Shown here in pieces: positions 10,864-22,399 of a stretch of 64,000 nt of DNA. This stretch comes from Euglena gracilis (Eukaryota; Euglenida; Euglenophyceae; Euglenales), in assembly GCA_039621445.1 (NCBI GenBank), contig CP154957.1, positions 25,520,938 to 25,584,937 of the forward strand, given 5' to 3'. A program made the translations under genes and the position numbers. How positions within the stretch are numbered: position 1 is the first letter of the stretch; every line of letters begins with the position of its first letter. The notes below the pieces were generated by a model. That model made no database searches. It saw only the letters and a list, made by a program, of their open reading frames with translations, and had not been told where the DNA came from.

Positions 10864-10944
10864 CCCAGATTTTAAGATCAACCAGATGATGGCGATTGGC
10901 AGCAGTGACAACCTGCTTGGCGACGTCATCTGTAATTCCGTTCC
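10864..10944 (-). CDS. LRR exon 5 (ribonuclease-inhibitor type)
   Basis: An 81-bp exon lies between acceptor TTTCCTCCAG and donor GTGTGC, phase 1 to 1. It encodes NGITDDVAKQVVTAAN then RHHLVDLKIW. It keeps the Asn-x-Ile...Ala...Leu-x-x-Leu pattern of the other repeats but is one residue shorter, as often seen in the last repeat of a stack. It lies 382 bp from the preceding exon. Confidence 0.7.
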
Positions 10945-11326
10945 CTGGAGGAAAACAGAACAACAAGAGGTTCTCATTGGATTCGTTTCAAAAACCCCTT
11001 CAGAAAGCTCAGGGGCTACACCATTCACCCAGGGAGCCTGGGGGTGCACTTTCAGGTGAGGGGTTCAAAATTTTCGGCGGTCACCACAGGAAAAAAAAAT
11101 AGGGCAAACTCGGGATGACACCAGGAAACAGACATGCTGGCACACAGCGAGGTCCTGTTGACCAAGCACAACTTCGCATTTGCCCTGGGTCATTTCCCCT
11201 TCTGTCTCCAGATCTTGCAAAGCCCAGAAATAGCAATAGAAGACACAACTATGGAGGAATTCAATGTGCAATTCTCAGGAAGTCAAAATGAAAATGTAAG
11301 CAAAGGCGTGCAATACACAAGGCCAC

Positions 11327-11410
11327 CTCCAACGTCCAAAGCTGTGAGAGTGCGGTTCTGGTCCAACGCTGAGGCCAGCATGAGAGCACCCTCGTTCAAA
11401 ATGTGGTTCG
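11327..11410 (-). CDS. LRR exon 4
   Basis: An 84-bp exon, phase 1 to 1, has acceptor CGTTTTCACAG and donor GTGGCC. It encodes one 28-residue leucine-rich repeat: NHILNEGALMLASALDQN then RTLTALDVG. The Gly-Ala and Ala-x-Ala-Leu positions and the terminal Leu-x-x-Leu-Asp-Val match the ribonuclease-inhibitor/NLRC-type consensus. Confidence 0.75.
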
Positions 11411-12230
11411 CTGTGAAAACGTAACAAAATGATCGCCAAAAATTTGAACGCGAAACAGAAAACTCATCAATGAGATGGGCCGACCAAATTGGGCATTTGC
11501 CAATTGAAATTGCCTTGCTGACATCAACCTGCAAGTGTCACGCCGTCGGCCAGCTATGTGCTCCCCCTGAAACCGACCCCCCCCCCCCGTCTAAACCGAC
11601 CCCCTCCAGGATTTTCGCCAACCCAAAAGTCCTAAACCGACGGGTTTTTTGGTTTAAATGGGGGGGGGATTATGTGTGAATGCCTTTGGGCGCCAGCACG
11701 TTCTGCCTGCCGGCAGGCAGGCTTCTGTATAGTTTTAAAACGGAGTCCTGGAGTGTTCCCAGGAAATGCTTGCTGTATGGCCTTCCTTGTTTTCTTTACC
11801 TTCACCAACCCCAAAAAATTATAACAAAATTTTTCTATCCTCTTGGTCCTTTCCAGAAAAAACACCTTCCAATAAAAAAATTGCAAAAAATGTCCCAAAC
11901 ATGACGTTGTTGTTGGACACTTTCATGGACAAACGGGGCCAAGGTTTCCCAAATACAACCATCATTTACGATGCAGCCACCAAACTTTCTGGAAAAATTT
12001 GGTCATATCCTGCCCTGACTTTGTTGGGGGAGAGCAAAGCCCTATGCACAGAATTAATAAGCGAAAAAGAAAAAGAAACTAAGAACAGTTTGAAGAAATA
12101 CTTCTTTGAATGCAAAACAAACCCTTGGTGAAAAACGATGCAAAATTTGTGCAGTCCGACCCCGCTTGGTGTGGGGTCAAATAGCTGCAGTTTATGTCAC
12201 AAAAGGTGGCCAATTCAGTTCTCGGCATAC

Positions 12231-12314
12231 ACCCAACGTCCAGGGTCTTCAATGTGGTGTTGCTTTGCAATGCCTGAGCAAAAGCAGCAGCACCTTGGAC
12301 CCCAATCTTGTTGC
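12231..12314 (-). CDS. LRR exon 3
   Basis: An 84-bp exon, phase 1 to 1, has acceptor ATTCCACAG and donor GTATGC. It encodes NKIGVQGAAAFAQALQSN then TTLKTLDVG, an almost perfect ribonuclease-inhibitor-type repeat. Such repeats form a solenoid of strand and helix used for protein binding. The donor was chosen so that the exon ends after the T of GGGT, which gives both a consensus GTATG and the 84-bp length of its neighbours. Confidence 0.8.
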
Positions 12315-12755
12315 CTGTGGAATGTGATTGCATCCAGCTCAAACGGTGAGGTGTAAATACAATCATCGCCATTGCAAGCATTCCCTTTGGCAGCAAAACA
12401 AGAACAGTAGGCAAAAATCTGATCATTTTGTTCTTCCACTGAGCACTTTTTCTTCATTTAATGTGCATACACTCCGGGGTTTTCTAAAAAGACTGGGGGG
12501 GGGGGGTTCGGAGCCAAAGCCAATCAAGTCAGTCACTCTGAAACAAACCAGTCAGTCATCTCCCTGGTGGGGTCGGACGCCTCAATACCGAACGGATTCC
12601 CAGACATTCCTGGGGGGAGGGGTTCCATTTGCCATCCAATGGGGCTCGACCCCAAGGGGGGTGTTTTGCCAAACCTTCAGCAATATAAATCAGTTTGCCT
12701 AATAATGAAAATCTATTCGCTGAAACGGATCCTCCATCGCCTCGACTCTGCACAC

Positions 12756-12839
12756 CAAAGAGATTCAATGTCGTCAGTGAAGTATTTTCCTTCAGAGCTT
12801 CTGCCAGGCTCTGCGCTCCATCAGGGCCAATGTTGTTGT
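12756..12839 (-). CDS. LRR exon 2
   Basis: An 84-bp exon, phase 1 to 1, has acceptor CCCGGATGCAG and donor GTGTGC. It encodes NNIGPDGAQSLAEALKEN then TSLTTLNLF, a canonical LRR. It is separated from the next exon upstream (12892-12975) by an intron of only 52 nt. Confidence 0.8.
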
Positions 12840-12891
12840 CTGCATCCGGGATGAAATCCTCCAAAATATCAAGCAAACAGGACGATGTTAC

Positions 12892-12975
12892 CTGTCAAAT
12901 CCAATTCATTGATGAATGCATGCTCTTTCAACGCAGAAGCAAAAAACTTTGCTCCAGCATCAGTCACTCCATCAC
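12892..12975 (-). CDS. LRR exon 1 (first certain repeat)
   Basis: An 84-bp exon, phase 1 to 1, has acceptor CCCTTTTTTAG and donor GTAACATC. It encodes DGVTDAGAKFFASALKEH then AFINELDLT. Five such exons run in the same direction (12975 to 10864), one repeat each. The gene product is a leucine-rich-repeat protein, probably cytosolic since no signal peptide is seen. Proteins of this class in protists often have many repeats, so more repeat exons may lie upstream. Confidence 0.8.
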
Positions 12976-15900
12976 CTAAAAAAGGGAAGAAACCGCAGTG
13001 AGAACTGTTTAGGTGCAAAAAAAAAATGGGACAGCGCATGCCCCCAGAACCACCCAAAGTTAAGACCCCCCCCCTGACACACAAGGGGGACGGTGGGGAA
13101 AAATCCTGAAAAATTACAAAAAAAATCCCACTTTTGCGCACAAAAAATGATGCACCTTCTGGTATTCTTGGATCTTTGAAGCCCAGAATTATGCGAGGTT
13201 ATAACTTATACCAAATTACGCATGCCTTGAGACACCGAAATGGAAAAAAAAAGGTTTGAGAATCATTTCTATTGGGCCGGTGTCATAGAGAAATCCAAAA
13301 AGTACAACGAAGGAAAAAAAATACAATTAAACAAAATTATAGCACGGCCCACAAAACCCGACCCCCCCCCACTCAAAAAAAGGCTCAGTCCTTTGGGTCA
13401 GCAACAGTTGGCTCTGGATTTGGAAAAAAATTCCAACTTGTCGAGTTGTCCAGCCGCGAAATTTCTGCCTCGGTTGCACCACTGGTTTTCAGGCTGATTC
13501 TCACGCAGAAGAGCAGCCTTGAAAAATGCGCAGCACTGCGCCGGCCCGAGCAGGCAGCAGCAGCCTCCAAATGAACTAAAAATTGGGCCAGTGGGGGGGG
13601 GGGGGCGCACTGGTGAAAACGGTGGTGATCTGGCCGTGATAATTTTCATAAGAAATTTCTTAAACGCTGAGATCCACAGATACCAGCTGGGGCATGAAGC
13701 CAGGGACCATGATCAACAATTGCCCAGATACCGACTCGGGCGCGAAGCCAGAGTCTGGGAATATGGTGTGCATGCATGGGAACGGCCAGGTTGTAATTCC
13801 TGAAAAAGGCATCCTCCCCTACGTGATCCGCTCCACCCTTGGACAGGCTTCTTTTAAAGGAAGGTGGGTGGGGCTCACATTTTGATATTTTGGTTTTTTT
13901 CACATAAGGAAGGTGTTCAATAACTTCAAAAAAATGAGCATTTTTGGAGCTATTTTCAAAAAAATCAGGGAGTTTTGTCCGAGTTTTAGCCAGGAATCCG
14001 GGTCTCTCCCAGCAGAAAACCGAAAATTTCCCAGCCCCCTTCAATTTCCCGGTCAGAGGGGGTGGTCCACCCCTCCCCTCTCCTCTCGGTCTTCTTGTTG
14101 GGAAGGGGAGTCCGGACCCTCAAGGCTTCCCATACATCCCACGGCGGTCGCGGCACACACTTTGAAAGTTTCCACCGTGGCGCACACTTTAAAAATTGCC
14201 GCAGCGGTCGCGGATATACAAAAAAAAATGGACAAAAAACTTCATTTTTGGGATGCTCTGCCATTCATTTTGGAACACAAACAAAAACTATGGTTTCGTT
14301 TCATTTTGGCTGATTTCAGGTTTAACTTCCATCAAATGACATTTGGGATGACCATTTTTCCTTTACTTTAAATTTTTTGCCCATATTTTAGAAAAAACGC
14401 CAGCTTTAGGTAAACCATTGCCGTGAACGGCTGTAAATGAATTCAGTTGGCCCATGGCCTCCTTGCAGGGGGGGGGGGGTTGGGCTGCCACCACAATTGA
14501 AGAAAAGTTACCAAAATTGGTGATTTTGCACATTTTTTTGTGAGTTTGACCAAAAATTATGTGTTTTGAAGCATTTTGGCCCATTTAGGCTTCACCCTTG
14601 CGATCAAGGAATGTGTTTCTCTTTGTTTTTTTTTTGGCGTATTTGCCCATTTTTCTCAAAAAAACATAAAACACTTTTTCTAAAGAAGCACCAAAAAAAT
14701 GCCAGCTGTGTGGAGAGGGCAGGTACTAGGGTTGCTGGAGCCCCGGTTGACTTTGAATCCTCCCAGTTGACCTCGCCCCAAAAAAAATGGCACAAATTTT
14801 TTGATTGCCATCCAAATTTTCCTTTGACAATGATCCAGAGATGGAGAAAAAAGGCATTATTTGAAATAGAAAAAAAATGCCCACGACACTCAACGGTATT
14901 TTTGAATTTTTTTTAAAAAAACATGTGTTTTTGACTTCTTCCTTAAATCGAGAACTGTGTCCCAGACGCTGGTTCGGGAGTGAAGCCGGTGCCTGGGACA
15001 CCCCCGGCGTCCCTAGCACCAACTTCACGCCCGAACCATCTAGGATACGGTTCTTGAACCTTCTCCAAGGCTGTGGCTTCATGCCCAAAACTGGCGTCTG
15101 AGGGATCACGGCCAACTTCACCCCAAATACCCATGTTTGGGACACTTTTTGGTGGCTTTGGTTTGATTTGCACTGCCGATCGATATTGACAGATTTCACA
15201 CTACTGATTCCATGTTGCCCCTCGATCGAAAGCTCTTCCCAAGGGCTTTCGACACAACACCACAAAATTCAGCCGCAATGCACACAGCTCTTATTTTTGG
15301 CGATCCCATGTTCCAAAATTTTACATATTGGTTGGTCAGATCACACAGTTTAGGCACTATATAGCATAGCATATCGATTGAAAACTCTTCCCAATCAGGG
15401 AATTTCTTAAGGACCCCCCCCCCGGGGGGTCCAGCCTCCGGCTGGCAAAAAGGCTGCTGGCTGGATTTGAGCTGCTGGCTGGACCCCCCCCAGGGGGTGG
15501 GGGGGGGGTCCGGGGCTGGAGGGGGCTGGGCTGGGCTGGGTCGGTGAAAAACAAAATTTTCTAACACATTTTTGCCATTTTCGACATTTTGGTGGGTGGA
15601 GCTAGATCAAGGCTGGGGGCTGTGATGGAGGAAACTGTGGTGAGGGGTAAAAATGCAGGGATGGGTGAGCTGGGCAGCCCAGTTGGCTGGCCAGCCTGCG
15701 GCCGGCAGGCCCGGCCTTCGGCCGGCTGGCCCGGCCTCTGGCCGGGCTGGACCCGACTTTATTTCAGTCGACCCCCCCGGGGGGGGGCTCCCAGCCCGAA
15801 TTTGGGCTGCTGGCTGGATTTGAGCTGCTGGCTGGCTGGACCCCCCGGGGGGGGGGGGGGGTACCCTCCGGCTTACGAAATTCCCTGTTCCCAATACCTT

Positions 15901-16579
15901 TAAAAGGATATCCACAGCCACAGCCATCAGCCACACTGCACAGCCCCACCCTCCAAATTTGAACTTTTTGGGGTCAAAAATGGGGTACCCCCATGCCAGA
16001 TTGTCCCCCAGATTGGCCCTTTGGTACAAGGTTGACCGGGGGGGGGGGGGCAATCTGGGGGGCATTCTTTCTTCAGAAATACCCCAAATTTGCAAAAGGG
16101 AATTATTGGACAAAAAACCCAATTTCTTCCTGAAGGCCCCCCAAAAACTGCTCAGATATGATTACCACATGTCCACAACACATTTTGGACACATTTTGGC
16201 ACTTTTTATTTTGGTTCCCCAGACGCCGGCTTCACACCCGAACCGGCACCTGGGACGCTGGTTCGGATGGGAGGAGGTGGGCGGGAGGGGGCATGGTAAT
16301 AGTAAATGGTCAATCAATTGTTAATTTTTGCACTAAAAACTCCTTTTGGGGAGGGCAGCTCGTTTAAAATCGTGTCTAGGGGCTCCGGCTTCACACCCCA
16401 ACTGGCGCAGGAAAATTTCAGGGGGTGTGATCCCGGTGACCCCCCCAAAAGTGTCCCATACCCGGCAACTTCCCATCCCATCAAATGCTCAGATATGCAA
16501 AAGCAGCCTTGCATTTGAGATTGTAGCCGAAGAGGGGGATATTGAAAAATTAAAAAAAAAAAACAAAACAAAAACACAC
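12976..16579. other. presumed 5' intron(s) of the LRR gene with repeat debris
   Basis: The interval carries paired C-run/G-run blocks (13,360; 13,590; 14,470; 15,415-15,870; 16,040) and a sequence at 13,910-14,130 that resembles the interior of the hAT-like element at 59,987. Repeated GACGCTGGTTCGG/TTCACACCCGAACC motifs occur at 14,950-15,110 and 16,220-16,275. At 13,400-13,570 the minus strand shows LRR-like reading (GATEAEISRLDNSTSW), but no 84-bp phase-1 exon can be drawn there. Confidence 0.4.
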
Positions 16580-16673
16580 TTGCAAATTTCCATGATGATG
16601 CTCGACTGTCAATGAGATCTTGGATTCTTTTCAGGAGATCTTGAAGTTTGCCAAGGGGGTCAATGGAGTTCAT
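16580..16673 (-). CDS. candidate first exon of the LRR gene
   Basis: From an ATG at 16673 a 94-bp segment encodes MNSIDPLGKLQDLLKRIQDL then IDSRASSWKFA and meets a donor GTGTGT. It ends in phase 1, exactly the phase required by the repeat exons. The peptide is an amphipathic helix, a usual N-terminal cap for LRR proteins. There is no second line of evidence, and 3.6 kb separates it from the first certain repeat. Confidence 0.4.
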
Positions 16674-17559
16674 GCAAAAAAAACCACCCTGGGAATGGCC
16701 AAATCATTGTTATGTCCTTGGCGCTTTGGTAGCAAATCTTTAGACAAAAACCTATAAATAATTTCACCAACCCTCAGCCTTGCAATCATGGTTTTTTCTT
16801 ACAGTCGACAGACACAGTTGTTGGACCCGGCCGGACATTTTTGTTGGCCCCTGCCGGACAGGAAATGGGAGAATGGAGGACATTTCTATGGGGCCCCCGG
16901 GGACGTGAATAATTGACCCTCTGACCCATGAAACTTAGGCCCTGATGGACAACTTTGCACTGAAACCTGTCTGAAACAACCTCAGCCAAGGAACTTATAA
17001 TTTCACAACAGATGCTACGATTCAAATGGAATTGGTGGGAATGTTTTCAAGAATCTGCATATTGACCGTGTAAGATGACTTCGCATCTTCCACCCAAGAG
17101 GTGGGGCAAAGCTAGCTCTCAAAGCTTCACAGATGTGGGAGGCGGAGGAATCATCCAACAACTGCTCCAAAGCTGTTCCTCAGTGTCTTGCATTGGAATG
17201 TCAAACATTCACACAGATGGCCACATGACAGCAACTCCAGGGTGCATTCAACCACCTGTCGAAATCTTCCTAAAGCAACCTTTTATGTTCACTTTGGGCC
17301 GGGGAAAAACAACAGCTTTGCGATCACTGCGCATCACGCAAAGCCAGAGGCAACAGGATTGTGACGGGACACAGTACTTTTCAAAAACATTTGGGGCTCT
17401 GTAATCACCTTCAAAAAATTATATAAACAAAAAACAAAAAAAAGTTTTTTGGGTGTTTTGGGTTTTTTTTTAAAAAAACGCCAGCTGTGGAACCAGACAG
17501 GGGGGGGTCCTGGACATTCCCCATCCTAAACCAAACTGGTCTGCAACAGGCCTTTTGAG
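16674..17559. other. no firm gene
   Basis: Protein-like frames occur on both strands. The plus strand at 17,075-17,404 is open for 109 codons (with FTDVGGGGIIQQLL) but has no clear splice limits. A GRGKTT string at about 17,298 resembles a P-loop by chance only. Confidence 0.35.
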
Positions 17560-17878
17560 CAGGGCGGTCCTTAAGCAAATAATAATTAAAAAAACTCCAC
17601 TGTCCCAGCACACTCAGTGAAAAATATACAGGAAAATGGGCAAGAAGGTTTGGCATTTTTCAGCGAGAACAGATCGACATCAGGAAAAAAAATGATTCCT
17701 GGCACCCTTGGACCATCACTCATCCACCCAAATCACCAAAAAACTGTGTTTGTCGACTGTTTAAGTTTTGCCCCCGTTCAAGTCCCAGTGTGGCCCTTAG
17801 CCGGCCCTTTGGCCGAAAGGGGGCGGTCCTTAAAAAAATAAAAAAAAAAAACTTTCCTTTCCCTTAAGGACCGCCCTG
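17560..17878. mobile_element. hAT-like non-autonomous element, TIR CAGGGCGGTCCTTAAG
   Basis: The ends CAGGGCGGTCCTTAAG and CTTAAGGACCGCCCTG are inverted copies and are flanked by an exact 8-bp duplication CTTTTGAG (17552-17559 and 17879-17886). CAGGG ends with 8-bp duplications are typical of hAT transposons. The 319-bp interior has no gene. It carries a second copy of the end motif near 17,822, perhaps from an internal rearrangement. The same end sequence recurs near 56,394 and 56,564. Confidence 0.85.
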
Positions 17879-18175
17879 CTTTTGAGTGAACGATATCGTC
17901 AAAACCAGATGATATTATCTATTTTGTGTCCCAGATCACGTGGAGATGAACCACGTGATCTTCTTTTTTCTGAACGTTGGGAAATCATCTGTGACATGTG
18001 GACACTTCCTTAGGTGGACACTTCTGTTTTATGAAACCTGACAAAAGAAAACCCTTGATTTCCGGGGTTTGTTATTCTAAAACATGTCGCCCGGGTGGCA
18101 TTTCCCCCTCCCCCTCATTGGCCAAAAAAAGGGGGTGCAGCCTGAAAAGAAGCGGTGTTAATGCAACCAATTTAC

Positions 18176-18317
18176 CCTTAAAACGTTTATGCATCTGCAC
18201 CTCGCAACCCAACAGCAAATAAGGAACTCGTAGAGGTCTGGTCTGCTCCTTGGAGTCTATTCCATCCACCCAGAAAAACGTCACCAGTCTCACACAGAAG
18301 TGTCCACGGGTGCTCAA
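18176..18317 (-). CDS. candidate exon, unknown family
   Basis: From MSTRGHFCVRLVTFFWVDG the frame runs through DSKEQTRPLRVPYLLLG and EVQMHKRFK to a good donor (AAGG then GTAAATTGG) in phase 1. It is minus strand and phase 1 like the LRR exons, so it might be a far-upstream exon of that gene or part of another one. No domain recognised. Confidence 0.35.
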
Positions 18318-18472
18318 CGAAAATTTCTATGGGGGCATTAGGGATCAATTGTGTCCGGGAAGGTTCTCCAGAAGGTGTCCGCGAGGGACAGCAAAACTTG
18401 GCTGGGAGGGATCTTCATTTTTTCCGAAATTCCCTACTCGGGTGTCCGCTAGCTGTAGTTGGGGGTCCAGTC

Positions 18473-18831
18473 CAGGGTTCGATATAAGGACAGGTGGGGG
18501 GGGGGTCCGGACCCCCCCTGCGGGCCAGGGGGGGGGGGACACCCCCCCACCTAAACAGGTGCGCGGTCAGGGTGGCCGAAAATTTTTGACCCCCCAAAAC
18601 GACCAAAAGTGCCATTTTGGGCACTTTTTGGGCAAAAATGTGCCAAAAATGCAAAAAATTTTCGGCGCAAAGCGCCAGAGGAAAAAATTGACCTTTTTGG
18701 GGGGGTCCCGGGTACCCCCCGAGGGTCGGTCCGGACCCCCGGACCCCCCCCCCTGCGGGCCAGGAGGGGGGAGGGGTGGGGGGGGACACCCCCCACCTAA
18801 ACCATGTACGCCCTCCTTATATCAAACCCTG
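18473..18831. mobile_element. hAT-like element, TIR CAGGGTTYGATATAAGG
   Basis: The ends CAGGGTTCGATATAAGG and CCTTATATCAAACCCTG are inverted repeats with one mismatch. They are flanked by an exact 8-bp duplication GTCCAGTC (18465-18472, 18832-18839). The 359-bp interior consists of mirrored blocks of C-runs and G-runs around TCCGGACCCCC, followed by an AT-rich centre. No coding capacity. It is a miniature hAT-type element. Confidence 0.85.
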
Positions 18832-19305
18832 GTCCAGTCGGCCGGCTGGAAAAACGTCCTGGCTGGAAAAAGGTGTACCCCCCCCCTAGGGGTGGGGGTC
18901 CAACCACCTGGAGGCGCTAAGACGTGGGCTGGAGGGGGGGGGGGGTCCTGTTGGGTCGACCGACTCAGTCGGCGTACCCAACAAAGGGTTGGTCGACCCA
19001 AAACCAACAACTGTAGAACAACTGAACAAAATGCGCGAATGGGCAACACAATCCAACATTAAAGGGATATGTGTTTTTTTTTTGGGAGACGAGGCTGGAG
19101 GCCGAGTAAATCCGCATACCGAAAAAGTTCGCACTGTGAAACAGGTTTGAACCCTGGTTCCGCTTAGAAAAACCGTTCAACAAAATCACAGGTAACCCTG
19201 GTGGAGGCAAGTATTTTCCAACCAGATACTTGCCATTTTTGGCGTTGTAAGTGTTCACAGGCACACTTTCGGCGTTCCAGGTAGTTCCAAGGGTATTTGT
19301 GAACT

Positions 19306-19806
19306 CTATTGTGAAGAGTGATGGCATCAAGTGGAGCCCCCACAGTACCCCACAGTACCCCACACACCCCCCCACACTACCCCCCACACTACCCCCCCAC
19401 ACACCCCCCCACACACCCCCCACACACCCCCCCACACCCCCCCACACACCCCCCCACACTCATATTGACTGTGCGCAACTGTTCGGGTGTCATTTTTTTA
19501 ACTTACTCGGCCTTCGGCCTCGTCGCGCCGCGGCCTTCGGCCGCGGCCCGGGGGGGGGGGCCGCCCCCCCAGACCCCCCCCAGAACCAAAATAACATCAT
19601 CCCCTTGTGTGTGCAAGGCAAGGGAAAGAAAATCCACTTTCCTCAGATTTGGCACCCCCACAACCCCCCCACACCCCCCCCCAACAACCCCCCACACCCC
19701 CACGCACCCCCCCACACACCACCCCACCCCACACCCCCCCACACACATACCCCCCACAGTACCCCACACTTAAGTGTGGGGGCTCCACTTTATGCCATTC
19801 ACAATG
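19306..19806. mobile_element. TIR element with CCCCCCACA satellite core
   Basis: The left end (ATTGTGAAGAGTGATGGCAT, then CAAGTGGAGCCCCCACA) is repeated in inverted orientation at the right end (AAGTGTGGGGGCTCC... ATGCCATTCACAAT). Inside are two blocks of CCCCCCACACACC repeats (19,336-19,460 and 19,655-19,760) separated by GC-rich sequence. No target duplication is obvious. The long frames here come from the repeat period. Confidence 0.55.
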
Positions 19807-20619
19807 TTTTCTGTTTTTTTTTCAACCAATTATAAAGCAAATGGCAGGCTTGAAGGATCGATCCCATAAGGAGGTAAAATGCAGGATGGCCGGAGGTTTT
19901 TGTTTGAAACCCCTATCCCCCCGTCGTTTTGGCCGGAAAAAAAAAACGCCACGGTAAGGCACTGTAAGTTCACAATCACATATTGGGCAAAATACGCCTT
20001 TCGAGGTCAAAGAGGCTCGATATCGAAAAGGAAACAAAGTCCTGAGACTTTGGTCATCTGACAATATTGCTTGGAAGCGCCGCTTTCTGCTCCGCTCGGC
20101 CACCTCTCCTCCAAAACGACCGGTCTGGCCCACCTTTTAAGGTGGTTTCTTGTTTTCCTTTAGCGTCACGTCCTTCACCTTAAAGCTACCTGCAATTTCT
20201 TATCACTCCTGATTCTCAGCACATGTTGTCACCATTGTGTCATGGACACAACATATCCAAGGATCGGCCACCGTTTCTGAGCGCAATTTTTTTGTGTGCT
20301 TCGGTCTTTGGTAGGTTTTATATTTTGGGAAAAGGGCACTTTTTCTTCCTCTTCTTCTTCTTCTTTTTAAGGCAAAAAAGTTTAAGCTGATTTCTTCGTG
20401 CTTCGGTTTCTGTGCTTTTCTATTTTTTGGGACTAGAAATGCACTTTTTTAGTTGGGCAAAGTTTGAGAGCAAAAAAAAAGCCTGCATGCGGTGGCCTGG
20501 GGGGGGGGGTTGGGGTGTCCAATGTTGTTGAGCCTTGGCGTGCAGCAGTGAATCCGATGGAATCCTGTTGAATCGACTGACTCAGTCGGTCGACCCAACA
20601 ACGGGGAGCAGTCACTGTA

Positions 20620-21075
20620 TTTGTGTGGGGTGTGGCTTTGGGCAGAAATGCAACACCCTTTGCTGGGAGGTACACAGGGGTAACTTTTCAGACATTGGAC
20701 GATTGGACCTTGGTGTTTGCACTTTGGACGGTGAAGGTCACGTGTGTCTTCAGCCACCGTGATCTGAAGCATGAGGCAGCCAACGCCCAAAGGAAAGAAA
20801 TTTGCGCCAAAACCAAGGTCCATGATCGCTCCAAACTCCCCTCGACGTTGACCACCAACGTCAATGCCCTGGCTGCTCTCTACAAAGAACGGCCCTCCCT
20901 GGGTCTTTTGTGTCACATTTTTCCACAGCGCGCATTTTTCAATGCCTCTTCTTTGAGAGAGAAGCGGCTGAAGGCCGAAGATAAAGAAGTGTGCATAATG
21001 TTGCGGTTGTACGACCTGACAAACTGGAGGAATTTTTGGGAGAGCCACCTGATGAACTTGTTGCTGATTGCGTAA
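20620..21075 (+). CDS. unclassified coding candidate
   Basis: Several overlapping open frames occupy 20,450-21,230 in low-repeat sequence. The plus frame reading RKEICAKTKVHDRSKL, then NVNALAALYKERPSLG, has protein-like composition. Another plus frame near 20,985-21,102 reads KLEEFLGEPPDELVADCVKL before a stop and may be a final exon. A 245-codon minus frame overlaps. Strand and exon limits cannot be settled by eye. Confidence 0.3.
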   Translation, partial: FVWGVALGRNATPFAGRYTGVTFQTLDDWTLVFALWTVKVTCVFSHRDLKHEAANAQRKEICAKTKVHDRSKLPSTLTTNVNALAALYKERPSLGLLCHIFPQRAFFNASSLREKRLKAEDKEVCIMLRLYDLTNWRNFWESHLMNLLLIA

Positions 21076-22149
21076 AACTTGGGCCAAAGTCCTAAGACCT
21101 TGGGGCTGTCCGTGGGTTGTTTCCACGTGACCATAGGGGAGGGGCACAGAAATTTTGATGAAACACCCAAAACAAAAAAGCAACACAAACCAGTTAGCAA
21201 AATGCCAAGAACCCGCCGCGGGAGCAACTTATGCTACCCTGTGAGAACCACAAAATTTGTGGGTGGACGTTTGCTGGATGCCGCCGATCCCACTGTGCCA
21301 TTCTGGTGCTTCGCCACAACTAGATTCTCCTTCTTTGGCCACTTTTAAGCAAAATTTCATGCCCACCGATGAGGCAAGGGCAAAACCGGTCAAATTTGGG
21401 GATTTTGACATTTTTATTAAAAAAATCAGGAACCACATTTTCTATAAGAAAATCGGCCTTCGGCACCCCCCGTTTGCGCACCGGGAATCGTGATTGAACC
21501 CCGATTTTGTTTTAAATCGATGGACGCAGAGATGCCCCACCCTCACCCAGCCTTCCGAAAGGAACTGGCCGACGATGGGTCAGCGTCGAGCTCCGGAGGC
21601 CCGGGTAAATTGACCAAGAACGTTGGCTGCCCAGGTCGCTGCACCCCGGAACGTTGTATTAGTTGCCTTGACAGGACCCGTAGTTTTCGCAAATCTCCAA
21701 ATTTTGCATATTCACCCTCAACTGGGGGTCTAGAGTCATTCGAGTGGGCTTCGAGCAGTTAAGGGATTTGACAATTGTTTTTGAAGGGGGGGCTTATAAG
21801 TCGGCGAACTTGACCCGTTAGTACAGTGGAGTGGGCACCAGTCGGCTGACTACCCCCCCCCCAGTCCTATGGGCAGTCCTTCAACCCACCTCGCAATCAC
21901 CCCAACCCCCCCCCCAACCCGACTCACCTCCTACCTACCGGTGTCCCAGAAACTAACTCAACCATGTGGACTTCGGAAAAAATGACGAAAATTTCAAATG
22001 ACATTTCATTGGAAAAAAACAGAATAATTTTGGCGCCCCCTCCCCCTCTCCGCTTGACTTGCGAAGCCAACTGGGGTCCGAGACATACTCACCCCCTCCT
22101 TGTCTGGTACCCCCCCCTGTGCCTGGGCTCCCCCCTTGTGTTTTGTTAA

Positions 22150-22399
22150 TCCAGACCCCGGACCCCCCCCCCTCGAACTCGACCGGTCTGGTCAAACCTG
22201 GTGTTTGGGACGCTGGGTTCGGGTTTTGGGAACGCCGGTTCTGTCCGTGAAAAAGGGTTAGGGACACCAATTCTGTCCAAAACCCGGCGTCCGGTGCGGG
22301 AATGTATTTTGGCCAGAAAAAAATATGCGAATGTGACCCCAGAAACGAACATTGCTTTGTTTGATGAGGGATAAGAGGCACAAAGCGGTGGGCACAGAG
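22150..22399. repeat. relic of the GACGCCGGTTCTGTCC repeat family
   Basis: Motifs AACGCCGGTTCTGTCC, CCAAAACCCGGCGTCC and TGTGACCCCAGAAACGAA match the family at 48,861 and 55,189 but in reverse orientation and more diverged. It is cut by the hAT-like element starting at 22400. Confidence 0.6.

Noticed and set aside
13385-13570. Additional LRR exon(s)
   Set aside because: Two overlapping frames look LRR-like, but no acceptor and donor give an 81-84 bp phase-1 exon.
17284-17330. P-loop-like GRGKTT followed by ALRSL, suggesting an NTPase near the LRR gene
   Set aside because: The required Gly four residues before GK is absent, the frame is short and on the opposite strand to the LRR gene.
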